64,000 nt of DNA from Marinilabiliaceae bacterium (GTDB lineage Bacteria > Bacteroidota > Bacteroidia > Bacteroidales > Marinilabiliaceae), in the NCBI GenBank assembly GCA_016342595.1, contig JAEINY010000001.1:62001-126000 (forward strand), written 5' to 3'. Shown piece after piece: positions 1 to 9,038 of the stretch (the first letter of the stretch is position 1; every line of letters starts with the position of its first letter). The notes beneath the pieces are model-generated. The model did no database searches, was not told where the DNA came from, and was given only the letters and a program-made list of their open reading frames with translations. The position numbers and the translations under genes are program-made.

Positions 1-2
1 AT

Positions 3-926
3 ACGAAAAAATGGCCTACCGTCTACCGTGCCTTGAAGCATGATTCGCCATTGGTGCGTGCCTCGGCAGCGGTATCGTTCTCTTACCAGCAATTGCCAGG
101 TATGGTGGATAGTTTATTGCCGCTCACCAGTGATGATTACCGGTTGGTACGCGTCTTAACAGCTGAGGCTTTATCGACTTTGCCCGATGAATTACTGGAG
201 GGTAAACGTACGCCGTCCTATACCAAAGCATTGAATGAATACATTACGTCTCGTACATCACGTCCGGATGACTGGGCAGCCCATGCCGCTTTGGGGAATT
301 ATTATTTCAACCGGAATGATTTCGACAAGGCGCTCACTCATTTTGACAATAGCTCTAAAATTTATCCTGAAAATATTGGGGCTTTTGTGAATAGTGGTTT
401 GATTCATTCCATGACCGGCCAGCCAGAGAAAGCGGAGCAGCAATTCAAAAAAGCCATTAAAGTTGATCCGGAGAATGAAGCGACTAATCTCAATTATGCC
501 TTGTTATTGGGCGAAATGGGTAAAATGGATGAAGCCGAGAAGATGTATCGAAAAGTATTGGCCATTAATGAAGAATCGGCTGTGGCGGCGTTTAACCTGA
601 GTGTGTTGGTGGCACCGAAAAATCCCAAAGAATCATTGGGGTTTGCTCAGACAGCCTGGGAATTACAAAATGATAATCCCAAATATGGATATACCTACGG
701 TTACTATCTGTTTGCACAAGGTCAGAAGCAACAAGCCTTAAGAACATTGGAAAGCGTTTTGAAATTGCATCCTGATTATGTAGACACGTATTTCTTGTTA
801 GCGGATCTTTATACCAAAAACGGCCAAGCTGACAAAGCCAAAGCGGTGCTGGGCAAAGGGGTGGCTAATGCCAATTTGCAGCAGCAAGTAAGGGTGCAGA
901 TGCAGCAGTTATTAAGTCAGAAGTAA
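3..926 (+). CDS. HEAT/TPR repeat protein, 3' part of a gene cut by the window edge
   Basis: The frame is open to the left edge, so the real start lies outside; the first possible start inside is a TTG at 33. The N-terminal visible part (KHDSPLVRASAAVSFS, RLVRVLTAEALSTL) has the look of HEAT repeats. From about residue 75 of the visible part it becomes classic TPR units (ALGNYYFNRNDFDKALTHF, AFVNSGLIHSMTGQPEKAEQQF and further copies). HEAT plus TPR at a C-terminus is known from Bacteroidota multihaem cytochrome proteins, where the haem domain is N-terminal. That part is outside the window, so the assignment is only a suggestion. The role is probably protein-protein interaction. It converges on the gene at 1120-1839. 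Confidence 0.75.
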   Translation, partial: TKKWPTVYRALKHDSPLVRASAAVSFSYQQLPGMVDSLLPLTSDDYRLVRVLTAEALSTLPDELLEGKRTPSYTKALNEYITSRTSRPDDWAAHAALGNYYFNRNDFDKALTHFDNSSKIYPENIGAFVNSGLIHSMTGQPEKAEQQFKKAIKVDPENEATNLNYALLLGEMGKMDEAEKMYRKVLAINEESAVAAFNLSVLVAPKNPKESLGFAQTAWELQNDNPKYGYTYGYYLFAQGQKQQALRTLESVLKLHPDYVDTYFLLADLYTKNGQADKAKAVLGKGVANANLQQQVRVQMQQLLSQK

Positions 927-952
927 GAGATATCCCCAGGCTTCAGCCTCTT

Positions 953-998
953 ATTCAGTGGGTGACTCAGACAATCATTACTTAGTCACCCGCTGAAT
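953..998. repeat. Imperfect hairpin, GTGACT/AGTCAC family, copy A
   Basis: ATTCAGTGGGTGACT is followed after 16 nt by AGTCACCCGCTGAAT, a 15-bp stem with one G/T wobble. It lies between two convergent genes and could end transcription from either side, although no strong T-run follows. Similar arms recur at 5401-5447, 5614-5656 and 6427-6472. Confidence 0.7.
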
Positions 999-1026
999 AC
1001 TGAACGGGTGACTCAGATAATATTTT

Positions 1027-1073
1027 TATTGAAGGGGTGACTAAACAGTAATGTTTTAGTCACCCCTTCAATA
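1027..1073. repeat. Perfect 19-bp hairpin, GTGACT/AGTCAC family, copy B
   Basis: TATTGAAGGGGTGACTAAA pairs perfectly with TTTAGTCACCCCTTCAATA across a 9-nt loop. A further partial copy (CGGGTGACTCAG at 1005) lies between copies A and B and can pair with the right arm of A. A direct repeat, AGATATCCcCAGGCTTC near 928 and AGATATCCaCAGGCTTC near 1082, brackets both hairpins. A bidirectional terminator is the simplest role. Confidence 0.7.
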
Positions 1074-1119
1074 TTAAGGTCAGATATCCACAGGCTTCCT
1101 CCTGGGGAATAAACGCGCA

Positions 1120-1839
1120 TTAATTCGAACCAACAGTTTCTTTTTCCCGAAGCCGGTTACGGACCCTTCGGTTATTCTCATCAATAATTACAGCCACCAC
1201 TTCCGCACAGGCTTTATAAGTAGCTGGCTGAGCCAAAGCCATGGCATTGAGATAGACTACCAGGCCATCATTAATCTGTTTGCACAATAGTTTATTCAGG
1301 CTGGTAGCCGATGCCAGTTTTTTATTCTCCAGCTTTTGATCCACGGCCTGCAAATAGGCTGTCTCAAAATCTTTTTGGTCATTTTGCAACACCGTGATTA
1401 ATTCCTCCAGGCCGGGTAAGTTTTGAATGGCCGTTGCAATAGCTATCTTCTTGAAATCTTCGAGCAAAGCATTGATGTTGGCACTTTCATCCGCGTAGGA
1501 GAGACCCGCGGTATCAATTCCATAATTATCCAAAACATCCATCACCGTTAAAGCATCTTTTTTAATGCTTTCCAGCGGCCAATGGGTTTTGGCCTGTACT
1601 TCGTAATAAATGACTCTTAACGAAGCATCCCTTTTTTCATCTTTGGGGGCCAATGTCGATCCTGTAGAGTTTTCATTAAGGGCTTGCTTCATCATTTCAT
1701 TATTGCCATGCAGGGCTGCAATTTGGGTGGTCATGTAAGGATCTGTGGTGAAATCGCGTTGCGAGAGATCGGCATAAATCCGGGTGGCTACCGTATTAAT
1801 TTCGGCATTCCTTGTGCGTTGTACAATTTTAGGGATCAT
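1120..1839 (-). CDS. Hypothetical protein, DUF6261-like
   Basis: A 239-residue predicted cytoplasmic, mostly helical protein with no signal peptide or membrane segment. Length and overall look (short basic N-terminus, long helices rich in A, L, N and K, a basic Arg-rich C-terminal stretch VRNRLREKE) fit the Bacteroidota family DUF6261. That family has no known function and my match is from memory of its style, not a search. The ATG at 1839 is preceded by a run of A and T. Transcription ends toward the two hairpins at 953-1073, and the 5' side opens into a 740-bp gene-free stretch. Confidence 0.6.
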   Translation of the reverse strand: MIPKIVQRTRNAEINTVATRIYADLSQRDFTTDPYMTTQIAALHGNNEMMKQALNENSTGSTLAPKDEKRDASLRVIYYEVQAKTHWPLESIKKDALTVMDVLDNYGIDTAGLSYADESANINALLEDFKKIAIATAIQNLPGLEELITVLQNDQKDFETAYLQAVDQKLENKKLASATSLNKLLCKQINDGLVVYLNAMALAQPATYKACAEVVAVIIDENNRRVRNRLREKETVGSN

Positions 1840-2010
1840 AGGTGTTTTTTTTTACTGGTTAATTACACTAGTCAAGTTAAAAAGATCTTGCGTAACATTC
1901 AAGTTGTTTTTTCTTTGGAGTTTAATTTTTGAGCATCTTTTTATTTGAAAACGCCATTTTGCGCTTAAACCAAGGGACAATGTCATTGCCTCATTTTTTT
2001 CGCTGAAACG

Positions 2011-2255
2011 GTCAAATACAAAGTAGATACACCTTTCTTATAAAAAGAAGGGGCATCAACCGAGTAGATAAGCCATTTTTTAGGCCGGAAAAGTTATCAA
2101 CAATGTAAATTGGATGACTTTTGAAAAAGAAAGGGTAAATACAGGGACGATGGGGCAAGATGCTTCGCAGAAGTGTTATCAACCTCGTACATGGGGTTTC
2201 AGTTGAAAAAAGGAGCCTGTTTACACTGTAAGTTGAAAGGAAAGGATTCTCTTAG
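2011..2255. repeat. Degenerate tandem array, period about 41-42 nt
   Basis: Units begin with an ATCAAC-like motif at 2055, 2096, 2138 (degenerate, AATACA), 2178 and about 2219, with a weaker one at 2011. Spacings are 41, 42, 40 and 41 nt. Shared pieces include GTAGATA (2023, 2064) and TTGAAAAA/GAAAGG in the second half of units. It lies in the 742-bp gene-free stretch 1840-2581. Confidence 0.5.
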
Positions 2256-2581
2256 TGGCCCTATTGACGTGCGGATAACTTGATCTTTAATAGATAAAAA
2301 GACGCTGATCCCGTTAATTATTGGGATGATGATTCAGGTGGATAATCAAAAAGGTAAATCATGACAATCAAAAAAAATCATAGGCATCTGTGTCAAACCA
2401 CATTTGTTATAGGATAGAAAAAAATAAGACGCACGTCACCCTATTTTCCAAATGAAGTGTCTTAGTATAGGATACCAATTGGTTATCTGCGTAGGACTCG
2501 TTTGAATTGTTAAAATTGAGTTAAAGTGGTTTATATTTAGTTGCATTTTATTACTTTCGAAAATCTTATAAACTAACCGTT
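2256..2581. other. Gene-free stretch upstream of the M16 peptidase gene
   Basis: Nothing coding was found on either strand here, nor at 1840-2010. There are short repeats of GGATAA (2273, 2340) and AATCA. The promoter of the M16 gene should lie near the 3' end, where TTACTTTCG at about 2552 is one mismatch from the TAnnTTTG -7 element, but no clear -33 box is visible. Confidence 0.35.
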
Positions 2582-5392
2582 ATGTATAAATTAATTTTTG
2601 GATTAACTGCTCTATGTTTGTCATGGAGTATGGCCTGGGGGCAGGCCGATTTAACAGCCCCAATGCCGATTGACCCGGCTGTGCGGATGGGGGTGCTGGA
2701 AAATGGCATGACTTATTACATTCGTCACAATGAGGAGCCCAAGGAGCGGGCCAGCTTTTACATCATTCAAAACGTAGGGGCTATCCTGGAAAAAGAGGAA
2801 CAGAATGGATTGGCGCACTTCCTGGAACACATGGCTTTTAATGGCACCGAACATTTTCATGGTAAAGGGATCATCAATACCCTGGAGCGTCATGGTGTGG
2901 CTTTTGGCCGTAACATCAATGCCTACACCAGCCTGGAAGAAACAGTATACAACCTCAGTAATGTACCTGTTGGACCGGAAGGACTGATGGATACTTGCTT
3001 ATTAGTGTTGAATGACTGGTCTAATTATCTCTTATTAACCGAAGAGGAGATCGATGCCGAGCGGGGGGTGATCTCAGAAGAGTGGCGGACACGTCGCGAT
3101 GCAGGTTTCAGAATGCGTGCCCTGATGGCACCGGAACTTTATAATCATTCAAAATATGCCGAACGTGATGTGATCGGTGATTTGGAGGTGATTAAGAACT
3201 TTGACTACCAAACATTACGAGACTTTTACCACGATTGGTACCGCACCGATTTGCAAGCCATTGCGATGGTAGGCGATTTTGATGTGGATGAGATGGAGCA
3301 AAAGGTGAAAGCAATGTTTGCTAAAATACCGGCGGTTAAAAAACCATTGGAGAGGTATGCTGTCGATATTCCTGCGCATAAAGAACCCTTGTATGTATTG
3401 GCTACTGATCAGGAAGCGACTCAATCGAGTGTGGCGATCTATATCAAATCAGAAGCGACGCCTGCCACTGAAAAAAATCATGTCTATTATCGTGACGGAT
3501 TACTTAAGAGTCTCTATGCTTCCATGATCCGGACACGCGTTAGCGAACTGCTGCAAAAAGGTAATCCTCCTTTTATTAATGCCAGTGCAGGTTTCAGTGG
3601 TTTAACACGTGGAACCGATATCTTTTATGTATCGGCTACGGCCAAAACCAACGAAGAAGAGTTGGCCTTGACAGGCATTTTAACCGAAGTGCTACGTGCC
3701 AAACGTTTTGGATTTACTAAGGGTGAATTGGAACGTGCCAAAACCAACATGCTGGTCGGTTATGAAAATGCCTTGAAGCGTAAGGATAAAACATCGCACG
3801 ATGCCTTTTGCAGTGAATTCAAGAAATATTATTTAGATGGCGAGCCCATGCCGGGCATTGACTACGAATATGAATTTGCCACTCAAATCATTCCTCAAAT
3901 TACCGTGGAGGAATTATCAGCTCTGGCAGCTGCTACCCTGAACGATGAGAACCGGGTAGTTATTATCAACGGCCCCCGGAAAGAGGGTGTTAAACATTTA
4001 AGCGAATCGGAAGCATTTGCGATCATCGAAAAATTGGAGAATAATAACTCTATTGAAGCCTATGTCGATGAGGTAGTGGCTTCTTCTTTGGTGGCCGATG
4101 AATTGGCAGAGGTGAAAGTGGTGGAAACACGGCGTTTGGAGGATATGAATGCTGTCGAGTGGACCTTTGAGAACCAGGCTAAAGTGGTGTATCGTTTTGC
4201 CAGCTACAATAAAGAGAAGGTTGCGTTGAATGCCTATAGTAAGGGTGGATCGTCATTGTTTAAAGATGAAGATGTGCCTTCTGCATCCATGGCTACTGAG
4301 TTTATGGGAGCTTATGGTGTGGGTGAGTTTGATGCCATTAATCTGAATAAAGTTTTAACCGGTAAGAGTGCTTCTGTGAATCCGTCACTGAACGGATTAT
4401 CGGAAGGATTTAGAGGAAGCTGTCGCACACAGGATTTTGAAACCATGATGCAACTGTTGTATCTCCAATTTGAACAACCGCGCTTCGATGAGGAAGCCTA
4501 CAATGCACTTTTGGCACGCTATAAGGCTTACATCGCTAATCAGGGTGAGAATCCTAAAAAAATTATGCAGGATAGTGTGACCTTGATTATGGCTGATTAT
4601 CATCCGCGTGCCCGCTTGATGAATGAGTCGTTCCTGAATGATATGTCGTTCCAGCGCATGAAGGAGATCTACCTGGATCGCTTCCAGGATGCTTCTGATT
4701 TTACGTTTTTCATTGTTGGGGATGTGCCGGAGGAAGAGGTGAAGATGATGGCTGCAAAGTACATTGGTAACATGAAATCTTCCAATCGTGTGGAGAACTG
4801 GATCGATCGCGAAGTAAATATTCCGGAAGGGGAAACGGTGAAAAATATTCCGTTGAAAATGAAGGAAGCCAAAGCAACTGTTATTATTAAATATAACGAT
4901 GAGATGGATTATATACCGGCTAACCGCTTGGTCATGGCTGTGATGGAAGGCGTGCTTGATTTGCGTTACACTGAATCCATCCGTGAAAAAGAAGGAGGTA
5001 CCTATGGTGTTGGGGTGCGCGCTTCTACCAGTCACTATCCAAAGGCCGAAGGTGCTGTTTCCATCAGTTTTGATTGTGATCCGGAGCGTGCTTCTGATCT
5101 GACCCCATTGGTATATGCTGAAATTGAGAAGCTGATGAAAGAGGGGCCCACGCAAGAGGATTTGGATAAAGTGACGAAGAACATCCTGAAAGGACGTGCC
5201 GAAAGCAAGGAGAACAATGGGTACTGGATGGGTGTGATTTCCAACTATTATATTCATGGTATAAATAGTGATCTGCCCGAAAACTATGAAACCATTGTGA
5301 ATAACTTAACGGTTAAGGATGTGAAGAAAGTCGCTAAAAAATTCTTTGTTAAAGCGGATAAAGTGCAATTGACATTTGAGCCGGCGGAATAG
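2582..5392 (+). CDS. Secreted M16 family zinc metallopeptidase (two-domain, PqqL/pitrilysin type)
   Basis: A 936-residue protein with a clear signal peptide (LIFGLTALCLSWSMAWGQ), so it acts in the envelope. The inverted zinc motif HxxEH is intact (H79-F-L-E82-H83), and the downstream acidic ligand fits E160 in EIDAERGVISEE. The length fits two M16 peptidase units plus M16C-type inactive halves. The late R/Y motif GGTYGVGVRAS, typical of the C-terminal domain, is present around residue 805. Likely job is degradation of peptides taken up or released in the periplasm. It is a single gene with a terminator at 5456. A second, cytoplasmic-type M16 gene lies at 56324-57544. Confidence 0.9.
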   Translation: MYKLIFGLTALCLSWSMAWGQADLTAPMPIDPAVRMGVLENGMTYYIRHNEEPKERASFYIIQNVGAILEKEEQNGLAHFLEHMAFNGTEHFHGKGIINTLERHGVAFGRNINAYTSLEETVYNLSNVPVGPEGLMDTCLLVLNDWSNYLLLTEEEIDAERGVISEEWRTRRDAGFRMRALMAPELYNHSKYAERDVIGDLEVIKNFDYQTLRDFYHDWYRTDLQAIAMVGDFDVDEMEQKVKAMFAKIPAVKKPLERYAVDIPAHKEPLYVLATDQEATQSSVAIYIKSEATPATEKNHVYYRDGLLKSLYASMIRTRVSELLQKGNPPFINASAGFSGLTRGTDIFYVSATAKTNEEELALTGILTEVLRAKRFGFTKGELERAKTNMLVGYENALKRKDKTSHDAFCSEFKKYYLDGEPMPGIDYEYEFATQIIPQITVEELSALAAATLNDENRVVIINGPRKEGVKHLSESEAFAIIEKLENNNSIEAYVDEVVASSLVADELAEVKVVETRRLEDMNAVEWTFENQAKVVYRFASYNKEKVALNAYSKGGSSLFKDEDVPSASMATEFMGAYGVGEFDAINLNKVLTGKSASVNPSLNGLSEGFRGSCRTQDFETMMQLLYLQFEQPRFDEEAYNALLARYKAYIANQGENPKKIMQDSVTLIMADYHPRARLMNESFLNDMSFQRMKEIYLDRFQDASDFTFFIVGDVPEEEVKMMAAKYIGNMKSSNRVENWIDREVNIPEGETVKNIPLKMKEAKATVIIKYNDEMDYIPANRLVMAVMEGVLDLRYTESIREKEGGTYGVGVRASTSHYPKAEGAVSISFDCDPERASDLTPLVYAEIEKLMKEGPTQEDLDKVTKNILKGRAESKENNGYWMGVISNYYIHGINSDLPENYETIVNNLTVKDVKKVAKKFFVKADKVQLTFEPAE

Positions 5393-5400
5393 TCCGTTAA

Positions 5401-5447
5401 ATTCATCCGCTGGCTTAAGGTTGTTTTGTATAGTCACCGGATGACTA
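5401..5447. repeat. Degenerate hairpin of the GTGACT/AGTCAC family
   Basis: The arm TCATCCGCTGGCT at 5403 faces AGTCACCGGATGA at about 5432, 11 of 13 positions pairing. It shares the AGTCAC core with the hairpins at 953-1073. It sits directly after the M16 stop codon and before the intrinsic terminator. Confidence 0.4.
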
Positions 5448-5455
5448 AGAGAAAT

Positions 5456-5488
5456 AGAGGTGGAAGGTAAACTTTCACCTCTTTTTTT
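5456..5488 (+). terminator. Intrinsic terminator of the M16 peptidase gene
   Basis: AGAGGTGGAAG and CTTTCACCTCT form a stem with one mismatch around a short loop, followed by seven T. It lies about 65 nt after the stop codon. Confidence 0.8.
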
Positions 5489-5613
5489 ATGTCCTTTTAA
5501 TCCATCTGGTGTAAATTCACCCGCTAACTAATAACAATATCAGATGATACTATCATGATTAAGCTTTAAACACACAAGAGAATGATTCTAAAAAAGAATT
5601 GGCAGGCGATCTG

Positions 5614-5656
5614 GTCAACCGCTGAATAAATAAGAAATAGTCATTCTGCGGTTGAC
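5614..5656. repeat. Hairpin of the GTGACT/AGTCAC family
   Basis: GTCAACCGCTGAAT faces ATTCTGCGGTTGAC across 15 nt, with 13 of 14 positions pairing. It has the same AGTCACCCGCTGAAT-like arm as copy A at 953. It lies in the 338-bp gap 5393-5730, which otherwise holds only the terminator and a possible promoter of the next gene (TAAATTTG at 5719). Confidence 0.5.
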
Positions 5657-5730
5657 TAAGAAGCTAATTCAGGTTATTATCGGATAACTTAAATTTGCTG
5701 TTTTGACAGGTGTCGATGTAAATTTGTGAT

Positions 5731-6405
5731 ATGACGAGGGGCGATCAAAAAATAATAAATTCTCACAGGCCGGGAAGTGCCATTGGCGCATTTCTTGTCT
5801 GCAGGCAATGGATATTGTCTGTTGTATTTTTATTATTGGCGATATGCCTGAGGGTTGACAATATAGTGGGACAGGAGGATGTCTCTAAAAATAATATCAT
5901 CCTGCGTCAGCGAATTGTGGATGGAGATACCTTACCGCATATTAATCTGGAGGAGGTATCGGTAGTACCGCCTTATCGGTTTAAAAACAAACGGCAGGTA
6001 AAGCGCTATTCCCGTTTGGTTCGAAATGTGAAAGTCACACTGCCCTATGCCCGTAAGGCGGCAGCTCAATTACAAAAGATGAACAACGAGTTGGCAACGA
6101 TTGATGGGGAGAAAGCCCGGAAGGAGTTTTTGAAAGATGCAGAAAAGGAGTTGTTTGATGAATTTGAAAAACCCTTACGTAAGTTAACGTTCTCACAGGG
6201 GAGGATGCTTATTAAATTGATCGATCGTGAAACAGGAGATACCAGTTATGCCTTGATCAAAGAATATAAAGGAGGTTTCACAGCTTTCTTCTGGCAGTCT
6301 GTGGCACGTGTTTTCGGCTCAAATCTAAAATCGGAGTACGATGAAGCCGGAGATGATCGAATGATTGAACACATCATTATTCTCATTGATAACGGAATGT
6401 TATAA
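5731..6405 (+). CDS. DUF4294 domain protein, exported
   Basis: A 224-residue protein. Residues about 26-46 (WILSVVFLLLAICLRV) form one hydrophobic segment ending at VGQ, read as a signal peptide or anchor. The rest matches the Bacteroidota family DUF4294 in length and motifs (DGDTLPHINLEEVSV, KNKRQVKRYSRLVRNVK, FSQGRMLIKLIDRETGDTSY, FFWQSVARVFGSNLK). Function is unknown; an envelope role is inferred from the signal. The ATG at 5731 lies only five bases after a good -7 box, so the mRNA may be leaderless or the true start may be slightly downstream. Confidence 0.75.
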   Translation: MTRGDQKIINSHRPGSAIGAFLVCRQWILSVVFLLLAICLRVDNIVGQEDVSKNNIILRQRIVDGDTLPHINLEEVSVVPPYRFKNKRQVKRYSRLVRNVKVTLPYARKAAAQLQKMNNELATIDGEKARKEFLKDAEKELFDEFEKPLRKLTFSQGRMLIKLIDRETGDTSYALIKEYKGGFTAFFWQSVARVFGSNLKSEYDEAGDDRMIEHIIILIDNGML

Positions 6406-6426
6406 GTATAGTCTTCGTGAATGAAT

Positions 6427-6472
6427 TCAGTGTCTGACTAACACCGTTTTTTTGTCAGGCGCTTGATAGACC
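6427..6472. repeat. Degenerate hairpin of the GTGACT/AGTCAC family
   Basis: ATTCAGTGTCTGAC faces GTCAGGCGCTTGAT, with about 11 of 14 positions pairing if G/T wobbles are allowed. It lies just after the DUF4294 stop codon, in the gap before hutU. Confidence 0.35.
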
Positions 6473-6573
6473 GGTAATTTTTTTCTGAAAGTATAATTTA
6501 TCATGGAAGTCATTTGTTATTCATTGTATTTTGCGATCAAAACAATATCGTTTAACACCTATAAGTATAAGTT

Positions 6574-8583
6574 ATGGAGTTAGATCAATTTAAATCTGCT
6601 ATTCTGGAAGGTATTCCTGAAGTATTACCTGCCAAAAAATTATATGATGCGGCCATTAATCATGCGCCGAAGCGTAAAGAGATACTGAACGAAGAGGAGA
6701 AGAAGCTGGCACTGAAGAATGCCTTACGCTATTTCCCGGAAGAACAACATGCTGAATTAGCCCCTGAGTTTTTAGCAGAGCTAAATACTTATGGACGTAT
6801 TTATATGTACCGCTTGCGTCCCGATTATGAGATGAAGGCGCGTCACCTGGATCAGTTCCCACATCAATCGCGTCAGGCAGCAGCCATTATGTTGATGATC
6901 TGTAATAACCTGGATAACGCTGTGGCACAGCACCCGCATGAGTTGATTACATACGGTGGAAATGGGGCTGTATTTCAGAATTGGGCGCAGTATCGTCTTA
7001 CGATGCAGTACCTGGCTACCATGACCGATATGCAAACATTGGTGATGTACAGTGGTCATCCCATGGGATTGTATCCATCTCATAAAGATGCGCCCCGCGT
7101 TGTGGTGACCAATGGGATGGTGATTCCGAATTACTCAAAACCGGATGATTGGGAGAAATTCAATGCATTGGGTGTTTCACAATATGGTCAGATGACAGCC
7201 GGTTCATTTATGTACATCGGTCCTCAGGGAATTGTGCACGGTACCACGATTACATTGATGAATGCCGGCCGTAAAATTTCTGATGGGAATAGTGATTTGC
7301 GAGGAAAGCTATTTGTCACTGCCGGTTTGGGTGGAATGTCAGGAGCACAACCTAAGGCCGGAAATATTGCAGGCTGCGTGAGTGTGACGGCTGAAGTGAA
7401 TCCTAAAGCAACACATACCCGTCATTCACAAGGTTGGGTGGATGAGGTGATTGATGATCTGGATGAGCTGGTAAAGCGGGTTGAGAGAGCCAGAACAGGT
7501 AAAGAAACGGTTTCCATCGCTTTCCAGGGCAATGTGGTTGATGTGTGGGAGAAATTTGCCAAAGAAGGTGTTCAGGTGGAATTGGGTTCGGATCAAACAT
7601 CTTTGCACAATCCCTGGGCTGGTGGTTATTATCCGGCGGGTGTTTCATTTGAGGAGTCCAATCGACTGATGGCTGAAGAACCGGAGCTCTTCAAAGAAAA
7701 AGTACAGGAAAGTTTGCGTCGTCATGTGGCTGCTATTAATAAATGTACGGCTAATGGTATGTATTTCTTCGATTATGGAAATGCGTTCTTGTTAGAGTCC
7801 AGTCGTGCCGGAGCTGATATATTGAATGAAAAAGGTGACTTCAAATATCCTTCCTATGTGCAGGATATTATGGGACCTATGTGTTTCGATTATGGATTTG
7901 GACCATTCCGTTGGGTGTGTGCCAGCAATGACCCGAGAGATCTGGAAATTTCCGATCAGATTGCAGCCGATGCTCTGGAAGAATTAAAAAAAGAATCACC
8001 TGCCGAAATTCAACAGCAGATGGCTGATAACATCCACTGGATAAAAGAAGCAGGAAAAAATAAGATGGTAGTTGGTTCGCAGGCACGTATTTTATATGCC
8101 GATGCTGATGGTCGTATTAAAATTGCTGCTGCCTTTAACCAAGCTATTAAAGAAGGGCGTATCTCAGCACCGATTGTATTGGGTCGCGATCACCATGATG
8201 TATCAGGAACCGATAGTCCATTCCGTGAAACATCTAATATTTATGATGGATCACGATTCACGGCTGATATGTCGGTGCAGAATGTGATTGGAGACTCCTT
8301 CAGAGGTGCCACCTGGGTATCTATTCACAACGGAGGTGGTGTAGGTTGGGGCGAAGTGATGAATGGTGGATTTGGAATGGTCATTGATGGATCTGATGAT
8401 GCTGATCGTCGCTTAAGAAATATGCTGTTATGGGATGTGAATAATGGTATTTCACGTCGCAGTTGGGCGCGCAATGATGAGGCTATTTTCGCAATTAAAC
8501 GGGCGATGGCTGCAAATCCGGAATTAAAAGTAACCTTGCCGAATCTAACTGATGATTCAATGATTGATCAGTTATTTAAATAA
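6574..8583 (+). CDS. hutU: Urocanate hydratase
   Basis: A 669-residue cytoplasmic NAD-dependent enzyme that converts urocanate to 4-imidazolone-5-propionate in histidine breakdown. Recognisable family segments include ITYGGNGAVFQNWAQYRL, GLGGMSGAQPKAG, the SDQTSLHNPWAGGYYP region and the C-terminal SIHNGGGVGWGEVMNGGFG. The length fits the longer (about 670-residue) class found in Bacteroidota rather than the 550-residue Gammaproteobacterial form. No other hut gene adjoins it, so it is transcribed alone, with its own terminator at 8608. Confidence 0.95.
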   Translation: MELDQFKSAILEGIPEVLPAKKLYDAAINHAPKRKEILNEEEKKLALKNALRYFPEEQHAELAPEFLAELNTYGRIYMYRLRPDYEMKARHLDQFPHQSRQAAAIMLMICNNLDNAVAQHPHELITYGGNGAVFQNWAQYRLTMQYLATMTDMQTLVMYSGHPMGLYPSHKDAPRVVVTNGMVIPNYSKPDDWEKFNALGVSQYGQMTAGSFMYIGPQGIVHGTTITLMNAGRKISDGNSDLRGKLFVTAGLGGMSGAQPKAGNIAGCVSVTAEVNPKATHTRHSQGWVDEVIDDLDELVKRVERARTGKETVSIAFQGNVVDVWEKFAKEGVQVELGSDQTSLHNPWAGGYYPAGVSFEESNRLMAEEPELFKEKVQESLRRHVAAINKCTANGMYFFDYGNAFLLESSRAGADILNEKGDFKYPSYVQDIMGPMCFDYGFGPFRWVCASNDPRDLEISDQIAADALEELKKESPAEIQQQMADNIHWIKEAGKNKMVVGSQARILYADADGRIKIAAAFNQAIKEGRISAPIVLGRDHHDVSGTDSPFRETSNIYDGSRFTADMSVQNVIGDSFRGATWVSIHNGGGVGWGEVMNGGFGMVIDGSDDADRRLRNMLLWDVNNGISRRSWARNDEAIFAIKRAMAANPELKVTLPNLTDDSMIDQLFK

Positions 8584-8607
8584 TTTTTTACTGGTGGTGT
8601 GTTTGAT

Positions 8608-8640
8608 AAAGGGGAGTGTCTTTTCGGAGTACTCCCTTTT
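8608..8640 (+). terminator. Terminator between hutU and the convergent thioredoxin gene
   Basis: AAAGGGGAGT and ACTCCCTTT pair with one bulged G, followed by T-rich sequence. The A-rich left flank lets it work for both convergent genes. Confidence 0.7.
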
Positions 8641-8643
8641 ACT

Positions 8644-8946
8644 CTATATAAGCATTGAATAAGGCCTTTCTATGGCTTCTTTTAGCTGTCCAATACTCGC
8701 ATTCCTGCTAAAGCGAAAATGCTCTTTCCCTTCAAAAAAAATCAATATTGTGGGTGCTGTAAAAACCTGGTATTGGGCGGCAATCTCAGGTTGTTGGTGA
8801 GTATTCACATATAGCATTTTCATCTTCGGAAATTGTTCAGCCAGTAAAACTTCAACTTTGGGCTTTAATACCTTGCATACATTACAAGCTTCGTGTGAGA
8901 AATAGACTAATACAGCTGTGTTTTTGTTCAATTGGTCATTCAGCAT
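8644..8946 (-). CDS. Thioredoxin-family protein
   Basis: A 100-residue single thioredoxin fold with the active-site pair C21-N-V-C24 (HEACNVCKVLKP) and the cis-Pro segment FTAPTILIFFEG. There is no signal peptide, so it is cytoplasmic. The CNVC site differs from the CGPC of classical thioredoxin, so it is a thioredoxin-like protein of unknown partner. It converges on hutU with about 60 bp between the stops and is separated from ispF by a terminator. Confidence 0.85.
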   Translation of the reverse strand: MLNDQLNKNTAVLVYFSHEACNVCKVLKPKVEVLLAEQFPKMKMLYVNTHQQPEIAAQYQVFTAPTILIFFEGKEHFRFSRNASIGQLKEAIERPYSMLI

Positions 8947-8979
8947 TGTAACTGTTTTTTGATGTGCATTAATGCTTTA

Positions 8980-9010
8980 AAAACGAAAAGGAGAACTTAA
9001 AAGTTCTCCT
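8980..9010 (-). terminator. Intrinsic terminator of ispF
   Basis: AGGAGAACTT and AAGTTCTCCT form a 10-bp palindrome. Read on the minus strand it is followed by TTTTCGTTTTT. It lies 29 bp after the ispF stop. Confidence 0.8.
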
Positions 9011-9038
9011 GATCATTTTATAAGATGTGAATGGTTTT

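Noticed and set aside
4397-5257. 286-codon open frame on the minus strand inside the M16 peptidase gene
   Set aside because: It is antisense to a well supported gene with intact catalytic motifs; its translation is rich in His, Phe and Ile and resembles no family.
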